Notes: generated by a model from the sequence alone, not told the origin. 64,000 nucleotides of DNA from an uncultured Clostridium sp. (GCA_947575605.1 CANPNZ010000005.1:1-64000); one strand, 5' to 3'; shown: positions 36,683-45,732, numbered from the stretch's first letter. Program-made: numbers and translations.

Positions 36683-38344
36683 ATGGATTATAAAGATTTA
36701 GCAAGTTTAATATTTCCAGAGGCAAAGGAAATAGCATATTATGAAGAACAATATCCAGAAAGAAACTTAAAAGAAGGAGCGATTGTTACAAGGTTTGCAC
36801 CAAGTCCAACTGGGTTTGTACATATAGGGGGATTATATCAATCCTTAATTGCTAGAAAGTTAACGAAACAAACAGAAGGAGTATTCTTTTTAAGAGTAGA
36901 AGACACAGATCAAAAAAGAGAAGTAGAAAATGGGGTAACAGGAATTGTAAATGCCTTAAAAGATTTTGTCATACTACCAGATGAAGGCATGATTTCTGAA
37001 ACGGATCAAAAAGGAAGTTATGGACCCTATAAACAATCTTTAAGAAAAGAAATTTACCAGGCATATAGCAAATATCTAATTGAGCAGGGAAAAGCGTACC
37101 CATGTTTTTGTACACCAAAAGAGATAGAAGGAATAAGAGCGAAACAAGAAGCAGCCAAAATTAGACCTGGATATTACGGGGCATGGGCTAAATGTAGAAA
37201 CCATACAGTAGAAGAAATGGCAGAGAAGATAAAAAAGGGAGACAGCTATATTATTCGTTTTAAATCACCAGGAAGAGAAGATAGAAAAATTAAACATCAT
37301 GATTTAATCAAAGGAAATGTAGATTTTCCAGAAAATGACCAAGATATTGTTATTATCAAGGCAGATGGATTACCAACCTATCATTTTGCACATGCCATAG
37401 ATGATCATTTGATGAGAACAACCCATGTTATTCGTGGCGATGAGTGGCTATCATCTGTTCCCTTACATTTACAATTATTTCATGAGTTAGGTTTCAAAGC
37501 TCCTAAATATGCTCATATTGCCCCAATCATGAAAAATGATGAGGGAAATAAAAGAAAGCTAAGTAAAAGAAAAGATGCCGAAGCTGCTGTTAGCTATTAT
37601 GAAGAAGAGGGGATTCCAGAAGAAGCTGTCAAAGAATATTTATTAAATATTGCTAACTCAAATTTTGAAAATTGGAGAAGAGCGAATCCAGACAAATCAA
37701 TGGATGAATTTGAACTACAATTAAATAAAATGAGTGTAAGTGGTGCTTTATTTGATATGGTTAAATTGCTAGATGTCGGAAAAACTGTTATTTCAAGAAT
37801 GACAGCAGAGAAAGTTTATGAAGAAGCTAGTAAATGGGCTCAAAAACATGATGATGAATTAGTAAAAATGCTACAAGATAAAGATTATGCACTAAAGGTA
37901 TTTGGTATTGAAAGAGGGAATAAGAAGCCAAGAAAAGATATTTCAAAATGGTCAGAAGTAAAAGAAAATATTGAGTATATGTATGATGATAAATTTTATG
38001 ATAAAGTACAAGAATATCCTTATCAAGTGATAAATGACAAAGAAGAAATTAAAAAGATATTAACCGTATATTTGGAGAAATATTATGATGTAGCTGATGA
38101 TAAACAAACTTGGTTTGATAAGATTAAAGAATTAGCAGGAGAGATGGGCTATGCTAAAGAAGTAAAAGAGTTTAAGGCAAACCCAGACCAATATAAGGCC
38201 CATGTTGGTGATGTAAGTACCGTTCTAAGAGTGGCTTTAACGGCTAGAACGAATACACCAGATATGTATGAGATTATGCAGATTTTAGGGAAAGATAGAA
38301 TGGCAAAACGATTTGAAAAAGCAATACAGGAAATGGGGCTGTAA
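36683..38344 (+). CDS. gltX: glutamyl-tRNA synthetase (class Ib, GluRS/GlnRS family)
   Basis: Charges tRNA-Glu (and possibly tRNA-Gln for amidation). 553 residues: the HIGH-type motif is SPTGFVHIGGLYQSLIA (about residues 38-54), followed by FLRVEDTDQKREVENG, and the KMSKS-type motif KRKLSKRKDAEAA near residue 295. Slightly longer than standard GltX (about 490), as in a clostridial subtype. AGGAG site; the next gene starts two bases after its stop. Confidence 0.93.
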   Translation: MDYKDLASLIFPEAKEIAYYEEQYPERNLKEGAIVTRFAPSPTGFVHIGGLYQSLIARKLTKQTEGVFFLRVEDTDQKREVENGVTGIVNALKDFVILPDEGMISETDQKGSYGPYKQSLRKEIYQAYSKYLIEQGKAYPCFCTPKEIEGIRAKQEAAKIRPGYYGAWAKCRNHTVEEMAEKIKKGDSYIIRFKSPGREDRKIKHHDLIKGNVDFPENDQDIVIIKADGLPTYHFAHAIDDHLMRTTHVIRGDEWLSSVPLHLQLFHELGFKAPKYAHIAPIMKNDEGNKRKLSKRKDAEAAVSYYEEEGIPEEAVKEYLLNIANSNFENWRRANPDKSMDEFELQLNKMSVSGALFDMVKLLDVGKTVISRMTAEKVYEEASKWAQKHDDELVKMLQDKDYALKVFGIERGNKKPRKDISKWSEVKENIEYMYDDKFYDKVQEYPYQVINDKEEIKKILTVYLEKYYDVADDKQTWFDKIKELAGEMGYAKEVKEFKANPDQYKAHVGDVSTVLRVALTARTNTPDMYEIMQILGKDRMAKRFEKAIQEMGL

Positions 38345-38346
38345 AA

Positions 38347-38535
38347 ATGGATTATCAAGTGGGAGATATTGTGAGAACGAAAAAACAACATCCTTGTGGA
38401 AGTAAATTATGGGAAATTACTAGAGTTGGCGTTGATTTTAAGTTGAAGTGTCAAGGTTGTGAACATGTGATAATGCTACCAAGAGAGAAAGCTTTAAAAG
38501 CAATTACGAAGAAAATGGAAAAAGGAGAGGCATAG
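38347..38535 (+). CDS. DUF951 family protein
   Basis: 62 residues. The sequence YQVGDIVRTKKQHPCGSKLWE with a later CQGCEHVIMLPR is the DUF951 signature (one Cys early, CxxC later), a small protein common in Firmicutes, often near ychF or ribosomal genes. Starts two bases after gltX, so translationally linked. Function unknown; the cysteines suggest metal binding. Confidence 0.88.
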   Translation: MDYQVGDIVRTKKQHPCGSKLWEITRVGVDFKLKCQGCEHVIMLPREKALKAITKKMEKGEA

Positions 38536-38547
38536 CCTCTCCCTTTT
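38524..38547 (+). terminator. terminator of gltX-DUF951
   Basis: GGAGAGGC, ATA loop, GCCTCTCC then CTTTT; the stem overlaps the DUF951 stop codon. Confidence 0.85.
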
Positions 38548-38574
38548 CCCCCTCTTAAAAAGTTAAATCTGTAT

Positions 38575-38907
38575 TTATCTCTTTGTTGCTCTCTTTGTTG
38601 CTCTCTTTGTTGCTCTTCTACGCTGCCGCTTCTTCAAGTGCTTTTTCTGATTTTTTGTACATCTTTTTTTTGTATAAGAACGCTCTTTCATCTCATCAAC
38701 AAAGGCTTTCTTTGAGCGAGCTTTTTGCTCGTTATGATGCCGATAGCGAGAAGTGGAGAGGTCTTTTTCTGACTCAAAATCTTCTTCTTCGTTATCGCCT
38801 TCAAAAGCTACTTTAACATCATCTTCAAGACATGCTTCATAAAAGGTGCAGTCTGATGGAGATGGACATTCGCAAGTGTTTGCATAAATACAGTTACAAT
38901 CTTTCAT
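38575..38907 (-). CDS. cysteine-rich hypothetical protein with Arg/Lys repeat tail
   Basis: 110 residues. The first 30 residues hold six cysteines (CNCIYANTCECPSPSDCTFYEAC), then an acidic middle, then a strongly basic tail ending in three ATKR units encoded by a 12-bp tandem repeat (CTCTCTTTGTTG type). GGAGG lies seven bases before the ATG, which favours this strand over the overlapping plus-strand ORF. It contains one in-frame CGG (followed by C) in the basic tail, apparently read without a shift. No family recognised. Confidence 0.65.
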   Translation of the reverse strand: MKDCNCIYANTCECPSPSDCTFYEACLEDDVKVAFEGDNEEEDFESEKDLSTSRYRHHNEQKARSKKAFVDEMKERSYTKKRCTKNQKKHLKKRQRRRATKRATKRATKR

Positions 38908-39127
38908 ACAGTTTCCTCCAGATTTGTTTTAGTCCAACCAATACATTGGTTAGTTTGCTTGGTTATCGCGTATCTATTGTTATTATAACATCAATATTAA
39001 CATAAATCAATATCATATGGTAAATTTATGAAAGATAAAATAAAAACGGTAAGTAACCAAACGACAAAAAATGACATATAATACAATATAGTATCAAACA
39101 AGGTACTATATTGGAGGTGACTTTAAC

Positions 39128-39406
39128 ATGGAGCCACAAGAAACCATTTATTGCTATGACAACAGAGAAGAAAAATGTGCAAAAAGAAGAAATTGTCTAG
39201 GAATAGTAGCAATCATACTATTAACAGCATTTGTTTTTGTAATTGGGTTAATTATTGGAGCAGCTTTAGCAGCAGCAATAATTATAGCATTACCAGCAAT
39301 CATTGTTTTAGCTGTAATATTAGGGTTATTGTTGATTTTAACAATTATCTTAATGTTCTGTAACTGTAAAAAAGAGAAAAAATGCAAATGTAAATGTTGT
39401 TGTTAA
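39128..39406 (+). CDS. two-helix membrane protein with Cys/Lys tail
   Basis: 92 residues: a cysteine-containing start, one or two adjacent hydrophobic helices (about residues 23-80, Ala/Ile/Leu rich) and a tail of alternating Lys and Cys ending KCKCKCCC, possibly metal binding. TTGGAGGTGA ribosome site and a TATAAT-like box upstream. The overlapping ORFs in other frames are shadows. Function unknown. Confidence 0.65.
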   Translation: MEPQETIYCYDNREEKCAKRRNCLGIVAIILLTAFVFVIGLIIGAALAAAIIIALPAIIVLAVILGLLLILTIILMFCNCKKEKKCKCKCCC

Positions 39407-39418
39407 TAAAAAATAAAG

Positions 39419-39479
39419 GAGTTTCCAAACAGGAAAAGTTTGCGAATAGCAAATTTTTTCTGTTAGAAACTCTTTTTTT
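39419..39479. terminator. convergent terminator between 39128 gene and engB
   Basis: GAGTTTCCAAACAG pairs with CTGTTAGAAACTC, an inner TTTGC/GCAAA stem closes the loop, and seven Ts follow. Confidence 0.8.
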
Positions 39480-39480
39480 A

Positions 39481-40074
39481 TTACTTTGGCAAGGTTATAA
39501 AAGGTTCAATAAAATCCCAAACATCATCTTGATAAACCTTTCTTTCGGAAGAAAACGGTAAGGTAGTAATATCACCAAGAGGATTTAATTGCTTTTGTAG
39601 AGAAACGACAGCTTCATCTACTTTTGTTTTAGCAATTTTGTCGGCTTTATTGGCTAAAATTAAACAAGGCAATTGAGAGGAAATTATGTAATTATACATT
39701 AATTTGTCGTTTTCAGAAGGACTATGTCTAATATCTACTAAGAAAATAATCAAAGAAATTTCTTTTCGATGGAATAGATATTGTTCAATAAATTTTCCAA
39801 CTTGTTCTTGTTCTTTTTTAGACATTTTGCTATAACCATAACCAGGTAAATCAACAAAATAGAAACAATCATCCATATTATAGAAATTGATTTGGCGAGT
39901 TTTACCTGGTTCACTACTAGTTCTGGCTAGTTTTTTTCGATTAATCATAGTATTAACAAAACTGGATTTTCCCACATTAGATTTTCCCACCAAAACGATT
40001 TCAGGTAATCCATTAGATGGATACTGATTTGGTCGAACAGCAGAAATTTCAAACTTTGGATTTTTAATTAGCAT
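39481..40074 (-). CDS. engB: ribosome biogenesis GTPase EngB/YsxC
   Basis: Small P-loop GTPase needed for 50S assembly. 197 residues: G1 VLVGKSNVGKSSFVN (about 27-41), G2 region TRQINFYN, G3 DLPGYG, G4 NKAD, G5-type SSERKV. The start is ATG 40074 after AAGGAGAA; the track start is 21 bases earlier, overlapping serS. It follows serS by 11 bases and is probably co-transcribed. Confidence 0.95.
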   Translation of the reverse strand: MLIKNPKFEISAVRPNQYPSNGLPEIVLVGKSNVGKSSFVNTMINRKKLARTSSEPGKTRQINFYNMDDCFYFVDLPGYGYSKMSKKEQEQVGKFIEQYLFHRKEISLIIFLVDIRHSPSENDKLMYNYIISSQLPCLILANKADKIAKTKVDEAVVSLQKQLNPLGDITTLPFSSERKVYQDDVWDFIEPFITLPK

Positions 40075-40085
40075 AATAGTTCTCC

Positions 40086-41370
40086 TTATTTGCAATTTAT
40101 TGTTTCTAGTCCACCCATATAAGGTCTTAGAACTTCAGGAACAATGACACTACCATCAGGTTGATAATTGTTTTCCATGATAGAAATTAACATACGAGGA
40201 GGAGCAACGACAGTATTATTAAGGGTATGTGCGAAATAATTTCCGTTTTCACCTTTTATACGAATTCCTAATCTGCGAGCTTGGGCATCTGTTAAATTAG
40301 AACAACTGCCAACCTCGAAATATTTCTTTTGTCTTGGGCTCCAAGCTTCTACGTCACAAGATTTTGCTTTCAAATCTGCTAAGTCTCCACTACAACATTC
40401 AAGTGTTCTAACTGGAATGTTCATACTTCTGAAAAATTCTACGGTGTATGACCACATTTTATCGTACCATTCCCAAGATTGTTCTGGTTCGCAAACGACT
40501 ATCATTTCTTGCTTTTCAAATTGATGGATTCGATAAACTCCACGTTCTTCAATTCCATGAGCTCCTTTTTCTTTCCTAAAACAAGGAGAATAAGAAGTCA
40601 TGTTATAAGGTAGATTTTCTTTCTTTAAAATTTGATCTTTGAACTTACCAATCATAGAATGCTCACTGGTACCAATCAAATATAAATCTTCTCCTTCAAT
40701 TTTATACATCATGGCATCCATTTCTTCAAAACTCATAACACCAGTTACGACATCAGAGCGTATCATAAAAGGTGGAATACAATAGGTAAAGCCTTTGTTA
40801 ATCATAAAATCTCTAGCATAGGTTAAAACTGCTGAATGAAGTCTTGCTACATCTCCCATCAAGTAGTAAAATCCATTTCCGAGCCACTCTTCTAGCACTA
40901 TCTAAGTCAAGTCCTCCTAAAGATTCCAAGATTTCACCATGAAAGGGGATTTCATAATCTGGAACGATAGGTTCACCATATTTTTGTACTTCAACATTTT
41001 CACTATCATCTTTTCCAATAGGCACAGAATTGTGCATAATATTAGGGATTTTCATCATTCTGTTTTTGATTTCTTCTGCGTAGGTATTTTCTAATTTCTC
41101 ATTTTCTTCTAATTTCTGATTGATTTCATTTACTTGTTTTTTTATTTTATCAGCTTCCTCTTTGTTGCCAGCTTGCATTAAACTACCGATTTGATTGCTT
41201 AAACTCTTTCTTTCTGCCCTTAAATTATCTCCATTTAATTTAGCTTGTCTATTTTTTACATCTAAATCAATGACTTCATCTACTAAAACAAGTTTATGGT
41301 CTTGAAATTTCTTTTTGATGTTTTCTTTTACCATGTCGGGATTTTCTCTTAAAAATTTAATATCAATCAT
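40086..41370 (-). CDS. serS: seryl-tRNA synthetase, split by +1 shift at CGG
   Basis: Essential class II synthetase. ORFs 40813-41370 (N-terminal coiled-coil arm) and 40086-40898 (catalytic domain) join to 427 residues, the normal length. The break is codon 164: zero frame reads RVA-CGG-AAA and ends 22 codons later; skipping C gives RVAGNGFYYLMGDVARLHSA, the family motif (VAG-x-GFYYL). The catalytic part contains motif 2 (FRKEKGAHGIEERGVYRIHQF) and motif 3 (NNTVVAPPRMLISIMEN). No second serS is in the window, and the domain cannot be translated separately (no RBS), so a +1 event or a genome-wide correction is needed for viability. Confidence 0.93.
40878..40881 (-). other. candidate +1 recoding site CGGA in serS
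   Basis: Zero-frame CGG (40879-40881) after GCT; the +1 frame reads GGA as the invariant glycine before GFYYL. Confidence 0.8.
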
Positions 41371-41496
41371 ATTTTTTTTCTCCTCTCATTATCTGATGAC
41401 GCAATTATACTATATTTTCTAATAATTGGCAAGAAATTGGATAAAATAAGAGAAAGTTGCCCCAGTGGCACAATGGCAACTTTAAAGGAGAAAAAA

Positions 41497-42339
41497 ATGC
41501 TTTTTGAAATTGTAAAATTTATTTTGTATTCAGGATTAATTGTTTTAATATCAAAATATATCTTGGTAATAACACTTCGAAAGTTAGCAGAGAACTTAAA
41601 TTTAAAACCTAAAACAGTAGGTAATATTGCTGGCTATGCTACTTCTGTACCAGAACTTTTAACGATTAGTGTTTCAAGTATGAAAGGATTTATGGGGACA
41701 AGCATTTTTAATATTGTAAGTTCCAATGTTATTAATTTAATACAATATATGGCTTCTATTGTTATGAACAGAAATAAAAAAGCTTTTGCCAATAGAGCTA
41801 TAAAAACAGATTTAGTACTTGTTGTTATTACAATATTAATTCCTATTATCTTAATATGGAAAAACATTGAAATCAATTTGCTTATTGTGCCTGCTTTCTT
41901 AATTTTATATGTACTATTTCAATATATCGATCATAATGTTCATAAATTGTATTTAAAAAAAGAAGATAGAGAAATAGAAAAACAAATTGAAAAAGAAGGT
42001 CTTATAGAGAAAGGCAATACAAGAAAAACCGCACTTTATATTTTGATTTTAATAGGAACAGGAATTCTATTATATGTTATAGGAGAATTGTTAGGTGATA
42101 CACTTAATAATTTGTGTAATCAATTTAATGTTTCACAAGTGGTAATAGGGATTTTGCTTGGTTTTATTACAAGTATACCAGAATTGATAACCTTTTTTGA
42201 AGCACAAAAGCACTATAAAACCAAAAAAGAGGATGATATGTTAGGTGTTGTGGAAGCAACGAATAATCTCTTGACTTCTAATGTTTTGAATTTGTTTATT
42301 ATTCAAACAATGGGAGTGTTAATTTATGTAATTTTTTAA
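41497..42339 (+). CDS. calcium/cation antiporter (CaCA) family membrane protein
   Basis: 280 residues with about ten helices in two halves. The two inverted alpha repeats are visible: GYATSVPELLTISVSSM (about 47-63) and GFITSIPELITFFEAQK (about 225-241), each with the T/S-x-PE core that binds the cation. A charged loop separates the halves. I start at ATG 41497 (AAAGGAG six to seven bases upstream). Probably Na+ or H+ coupled Ca2+ export; ion specificity is not predictable. Confidence 0.85.
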   Translation: MLFEIVKFILYSGLIVLISKYILVITLRKLAENLNLKPKTVGNIAGYATSVPELLTISVSSMKGFMGTSIFNIVSSNVINLIQYMASIVMNRNKKAFANRAIKTDLVLVVITILIPIILIWKNIEINLLIVPAFLILYVLFQYIDHNVHKLYLKKEDREIEKQIEKEGLIEKGNTRKTALYILILIGTGILLYVIGELLGDTLNNLCNQFNVSQVVIGILLGFITSIPELITFFEAQKHYKTKKEDDMLGVVEATNNLLTSNVLNLFIIQTMGVLIYVIF

Positions 42340-42341
42340 AA

Positions 42342-42532
42342 ATTCAAGTTTCGAGTTTTTGTAGGTGGGGTTATCCTATATAATTTTTTTACACTTTGTG
42401 TGTCGCAGCCTTCAAAATAAAAGAAAGTTTGTCGGTTGCTCCAATCGCACTCGAATAGCTCGTTTGGTCGCTTACGCAGTGCTTCAAAAATTATATAGGA
42501 TAACCCCACCTACAAAAACTTGAAACTCGAAT
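42342..42532. repeat. long palindromic element, family A copy 2
   Basis: 191 bp, with arms of about 45 bp containing GGTGGGGTTATCCTATATAA and complement. The core TTTGTCGGTTGCTCCAATCG onwards is 45/48 identical to the 5196 element, but the arms differ from that copy while remaining complementary to each other. Confidence 0.88.
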
Positions 42533-42542
42533 GACAAAAAGC

Positions 42543-42572
42543 TTGACAAAAAGCTATAAGATAGTATATAAT
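42543..42572 (+). promoter_or_regulatory. sigma-A promoter for infC-rpmI-rplT
   Basis: TTGACA (42543-42548), 18 bases, TATAAT (42567-42572). Confidence 0.8.
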
Positions 42573-42579
42573 ATAACAC

Positions 42580-42805
42580 GTTACAAGAAGAAGTCAAACT
42601 TCTCACCTTATCCAAATAAGGAAAAAGGTTAGAAATAAAATAAATCCAAAGTATTGTACTTTAGGGCTTTATTATTGATTTGGCTTGTAACAAAGTCAAA
42701 TTTTTTAAATTGTAGGAATTTTCGACCAAAGGGAGAAAAGCTCCATACAAAATAAATATGCGTAACAACGTGAAGAATTTTTAAATTTTATGGAGGTGTT
42801 TTCAA
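42580..42805 (+). promoter_or_regulatory. infC operon 5' leader (L20-leader type)
   Basis: About 225 untranslated bases upstream of infC contain AAACTTCTCACCTTATCC followed by several potential stems. In Firmicutes this leader mediates autorepression by ribosomal protein L20. Assignment rests on position and the CTCACCTT segment, not on a modelled fold. Confidence 0.6.
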
Positions 42806-43321
42806 ATTAAACAAGAATTACCAATCAACAGACAAATAAGAGCAAAAGAAGTACAATTGATAGAGGATAATGGACAAAAAGCAGGCGTGATTCCATTTGA
42901 GGAAGCATTAGAAAAAGCAGAAAGCAAAAATTTAGACTTAGTGCTAGTTGCTCCTAATACCAATCCACCAGTTTGTAAAATTATGAACTATGGAAAATAC
43001 AAATTTGAGCAAGCTAAAAAAGAAAAGGAAGCCAAGAAAAAACAAAAAGTTTTTGAAATAAAAGAGTTAAGAGTAACGCCAAATATTGAAGAACATGACT
43101 TTGGTTTTAAATGTAAAAATGCAAGAAAATTTTTAACCGATGGAAACAAAGTAAAAATAACGGTTCGATTTAGAGGAAGAGAAGTCAACAATGCAAAAGC
43201 AGGAGAAGCCGTTTTAAACAGATTTAGCGAAGCTTTAGAAGAAGTAGCAACGGTTGAAAAAGCACCTAAATTGGAAGGTAGAAATATGTCTATCATATTA
43301 GCTAAAAAAGCAGATAAATAA
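42806..43321 (+). CDS. infC: translation initiation factor IF-3
   Basis: Binds the 30S subunit and proofreads initiation. The ORF track begins late (42857); the frame extends upstream to ATT at 42806, eight bases from GGAGGT, giving a start of KQELPINRQIRAKEVQLI, the normal IF-3 N-terminus, and 171 residues. A non-AUG, IF3-sensitive start codon (AUU) is a known autoregulatory feature of infC. The linker is followed by the C-terminal domain (KELRVTPNIEEHDFGFK). Confidence 0.95.
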   Translation: MKQELPINRQIRAKEVQLIEDNGQKAGVIPFEEALEKAESKNLDLVLVAPNTNPPVCKIMNYGKYKFEQAKKEKEAKKKQKVFEIKELRVTPNIEEHDFGFKCKNARKFLTDGNKVKITVRFRGREVNNAKAGEAVLNRFSEALEEVATVEKAPKLEGRNMSIILAKKADK

Positions 43322-43365
43322 ATTATCTGTCTAATATAAAAGTAAAAACGAAAGGAGTTATCATT

Positions 43366-43569
43366 ATGCCAAAACTAAAAACAAACAAAGCTGCTAAAAA
43401 AAGATATTCATTAACAGCCACAGGAAAAGTAAAAAGAACAAAATCAAACAGAAGACACTTATTAGCCAATAAAACAAGTAGACAAAAAAAATCAGGAAAA
43501 ATTCAAAATGCGTATGCAGACAAAACATGTGTAGAAACGATCAAAAAATTATTACCTTATGGAAATTAA
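43366..43569 (+). CDS. rpmI: 50S ribosomal protein L35
   Basis: 67 residues, highly basic, with the L35 start PKLKTNKAAKKRYSLTATGKV (in two overlapping parts) and the RRHLLANKTSRQKK segment. Second gene of the infC-rpmI-rplT operon; AAAGGAG site. Confidence 0.97.
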   Translation: MPKLKTNKAAKKRYSLTATGKVKRTKSNRRHLLANKTSRQKKSGKIQNAYADKTCVETIKKLLPYGN

Positions 43570-43650
43570 GAAAAGGTGAATAGGATCGTAGGGAGAAAAT
43601 AAGAATCGTTTAATAGCTCCCTGTTAAATAAAAAAGGAAGGTGAAAAGAA

Positions 43651-44001
43651 ATGGCAAGAGTAAAAACAGCTAGAACAACAAGAGCAAGACATAAAAAGAT
43701 ATTAAAACAAGCAAAAGGATATTATGGAGCAAAAAGTTATAGATTTAGAAATGCAAACCAAGCTGTTATGAAATCTTTATCTTATGCCTATGTAGGAAGA
43801 AAAGATAAAAAAAGTAACTTTAGAAAATTATGGATTGCAAGAATTAATGCGGCAGCAAGAATGAATGGAACAACTTATAGCAAAATGATAGCAGGACTAA
43901 AAAAAGCAAATGTTACCATCAATCGTAAAATGTTAGCAGAAATCGCTGTAACCGATCCAAAAGCATTTACAGAAATTGCAGAAGTAGCAAAAAAAGCATA
44001 A
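43651..44001 (+). CDS. rplT: 50S ribosomal protein L20
   Basis: 116 residues; begins [20 protein letters not shown] and has the conserved [19 protein letters not shown] region. Besides assembling into the 50S subunit, L20 is the known repressor of this operon in Firmicutes through its leader. A strong terminator overlaps the stop codon. Confidence 0.97.
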   Translation: MARVKTARTTRARHKKILKQAKGYYGAKSYRFRNANQAVMKSLSYAYVGRKDKKSNFRKLWIARINAAARMNGTTYSKMIAGLKKANVTINRKMLAEIAVTDPKAFTEIAEVAKKA

Positions 44002-44018
44002 TGGATATGCTTTTTTTT
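43991..44018 (+). terminator. terminator of the infC operon
   Basis: AAAAAGCATA, short loop, TATGCTTTTTTTT; the stem includes the rplT stop codon. Confidence 0.85.
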
Positions 44019-44022
44019 GTAC

Positions 44023-44415
44023 TTATTGTTTTTTCATTTTAGGTTTTGAAATTAAAGAAGCCAAATAACCGAAGAATACAGCAGCAGCAATACCACCAGC
44101 AGCAGCCTTAACACCACCAGTAAAAGCACCGACTAAGCCACTTTCTCTGACTGCTTCAATAGCACCTTTAGCAAGATTATAGCCAAAACCGGTTAAAGGA
44201 ACCGTAGCACCAGCGCCAGCAAAATCAACTAAGTATTGGTAAATTCCTAGACCACCAAGAATAGCACCAGCTGTTACAAAAATAACTAATATTTTAGCAG
44301 GAGTAAGCTTAGTTTTATCAATCAATATTTGACCAATAATACAAATTACTCCACCAGTAATAAAACATTTTAATAACATCATCCAATCAAAAACATTAGC
44401 CCAATTAACATTCAT
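44023..44415 (-). CDS. spoVAE: stage V sporulation protein AE
   Basis: Membrane subunit of the SpoVA channel that moves dipicolinic acid into forespores and out on germination. 130 residues, about four helices, with the family's glycine-rich GAGATVPLTGFGYNLAKGA loop. Homologous to SpoVAC. Last gene of the minus-strand spoVA set, separated from spoVAD by a repeat arm. Confidence 0.93.
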   Translation of the reverse strand: MNVNWANVFDWMMLLKCFITGGVICIIGQILIDKTKLTPAKILVIFVTAGAILGGLGIYQYLVDFAGAGATVPLTGFGYNLAKGAIEAVRESGLVGAFTGGVKAAAGGIAAAVFFGYLASLISKPKMKKQ

Positions 44416-44439
44416 AAATTTTCCTCCTTTTAGGAATTT

Positions 44440-44475
44440 AGGTTGCCATTTAAACCTGGAACCAGTGGCAACTTA
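44440..44475. repeat. solo arm of family C palindrome
   Basis: GGTTGCCATTTAAACCTGGA with flanks identical to the right arm of 8161-8273. It fills the gap between spoVAD and spoVAE. Confidence 0.85.
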
Positions 44476-44483
44476 ATTCTTTT

Positions 44484-45485
44484 TTAAACTTCTATACTAA
44501 TGGCATGAGCAATACCAGGAATTGATTCGCCTTGTTGAGAACTTGTTGAATTCATTAAAGCTCCTGTTGCAATTAATAATATTTTTTTCATTTTATTTTC
44601 TTTTAATTGTTTAAAGAAATAACCAGAAAATACTGTTCCACAGCAAGCACAACCACTACCACCAGAGTGAGTATCTTGAGCATTTTTATCAAAAATTAGA
44701 ACACCACAGTCGTTATAATTTGATTTAATATGATAACCTTGTGATTTAGCAATATCAATAGCAATTTCTTTACCAACATGACCTAAGTCACCACTGATAA
44801 TGACATCATAATAACTTGGATTTCTGCCAGTATCTAAGAAGTGAGTAATTAGTGTATCCGCAAAAGCTGGAGCCATAGCAGCACCCATGTTATTAGCATC
44901 TTTAATTCCCATGTCGACAATTTTGCCAGGTGTAATATGAGTAATATAAGGACCTTGCCCATCTTTTGTCAAGATGGCTGCCCCTGAACCTGTAACCGTC
45001 CATTGACTTGTAGGTGGACGTTGATTTCCTAATTCTAACGGAAATCTAAATTGTTTTTCAGCACTACAAAAGTGACTAGAAGTAGCACATAAAACGTTAT
45101 TAGCAAAACTTTCTACTGCCATAGCACCCAAACTCATAGATTCCACAAAGGTAGAACAAGCACCAAAAACACCAAAGAAAGGAATACTTAATTCTCGTAG
45201 ACCAAAACTAGAAGAAATACATTGATTTAACAAGTCACCAGCAAACATACAATCAATTTTATTAGCTGGTACGCCAGATTTAGAAATAACCGTATTGACA
45301 GTTTCTTTTATAATTTTACTTTCTGCCTTTTCCCATGTTTTTTCACCCCAAAATTCATCATCTAAAGTTTGATCAAAGTATTTAGATAAAGGACCTTGTG
45401 CTTCTTTAGGACCAACAATAGAGGCACAATCTAAAATAGTTGGAGGGGTATTAAATTTTATAGTTTGTTTTCCTAACTTTTCCAA
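44484..45485 (-). CDS. spoVAD: stage V sporulation protein AD
   Basis: Thiolase-fold, dipicolinate-binding subunit of the SpoVA complex. 333 residues, matching the family, with a FGVFGACSTFVESMSLGAMA segment around the thiolase-like nucleophile region and HSGGSGCACCGTVFSGYF near the C-terminus, both conserved in SpoVAD. Located between spoVAE and spoVAC; a 215-bp palindromic element separates it from spoVAC. Confidence 0.95.
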   Translation of the reverse strand: MEKLGKQTIKFNTPPTILDCASIVGPKEAQGPLSKYFDQTLDDEFWGEKTWEKAESKIIKETVNTVISKSGVPANKIDCMFAGDLLNQCISSSFGLRELSIPFFGVFGACSTFVESMSLGAMAVESFANNVLCATSSHFCSAEKQFRFPLELGNQRPPTSQWTVTGSGAAILTKDGQGPYITHITPGKIVDMGIKDANNMGAAMAPAFADTLITHFLDTGRNPSYYDVIISGDLGHVGKEIAIDIAKSQGYHIKSNYNDCGVLIFDKNAQDTHSGGSGCACCGTVFSGYFFKQLKENKMKKILLIATGALMNSTSSQQGESIPGIAHAISIEV

Positions 45486-45508
45486 AACATCATCTCCTTA
45501 CATTGCGA

Positions 45509-45723
45509 AGTTTGCCAAAGGGGACGGACCTTTTTGGCAATCTTTCAATTATTTTATTAGATTGTAAGTTAAAAATTTCGTTCCTTACTGGTTGGACAAA
45601 TCATATAAGACATTAGATATATTTCATAAGTAGAAAAGTTAATCGGTTTTTTATATAACATACAATCTAAACAAACATTAAAAATTGTAGTTGCCAAAAA
45701 GGTCCGTCCCCTTTGGCAAACTT
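45509..45723. repeat. palindromic GGGGACGG element inside the spoVA cluster
   Basis: Arms TTTGCCAAAGGGGACGGACC and complement. Compared with the 29679 element, arm bases CATTGGGG/CCCCAATG are replaced by CAAAGGGG/CCCCTTTG, a matched change on both arms. The interior shares about 150 bp with that element with deletions. Confidence 0.9.
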
Positions 45724-45732
45724 TAGAAAATT

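Noticed and set aside
38583-38816. Plus-strand ORF opposite the Cys-rich gene
   Set aside because: No ribosome binding site; the minus-strand frame has GGAGG and a Cys-patterned N-terminus.
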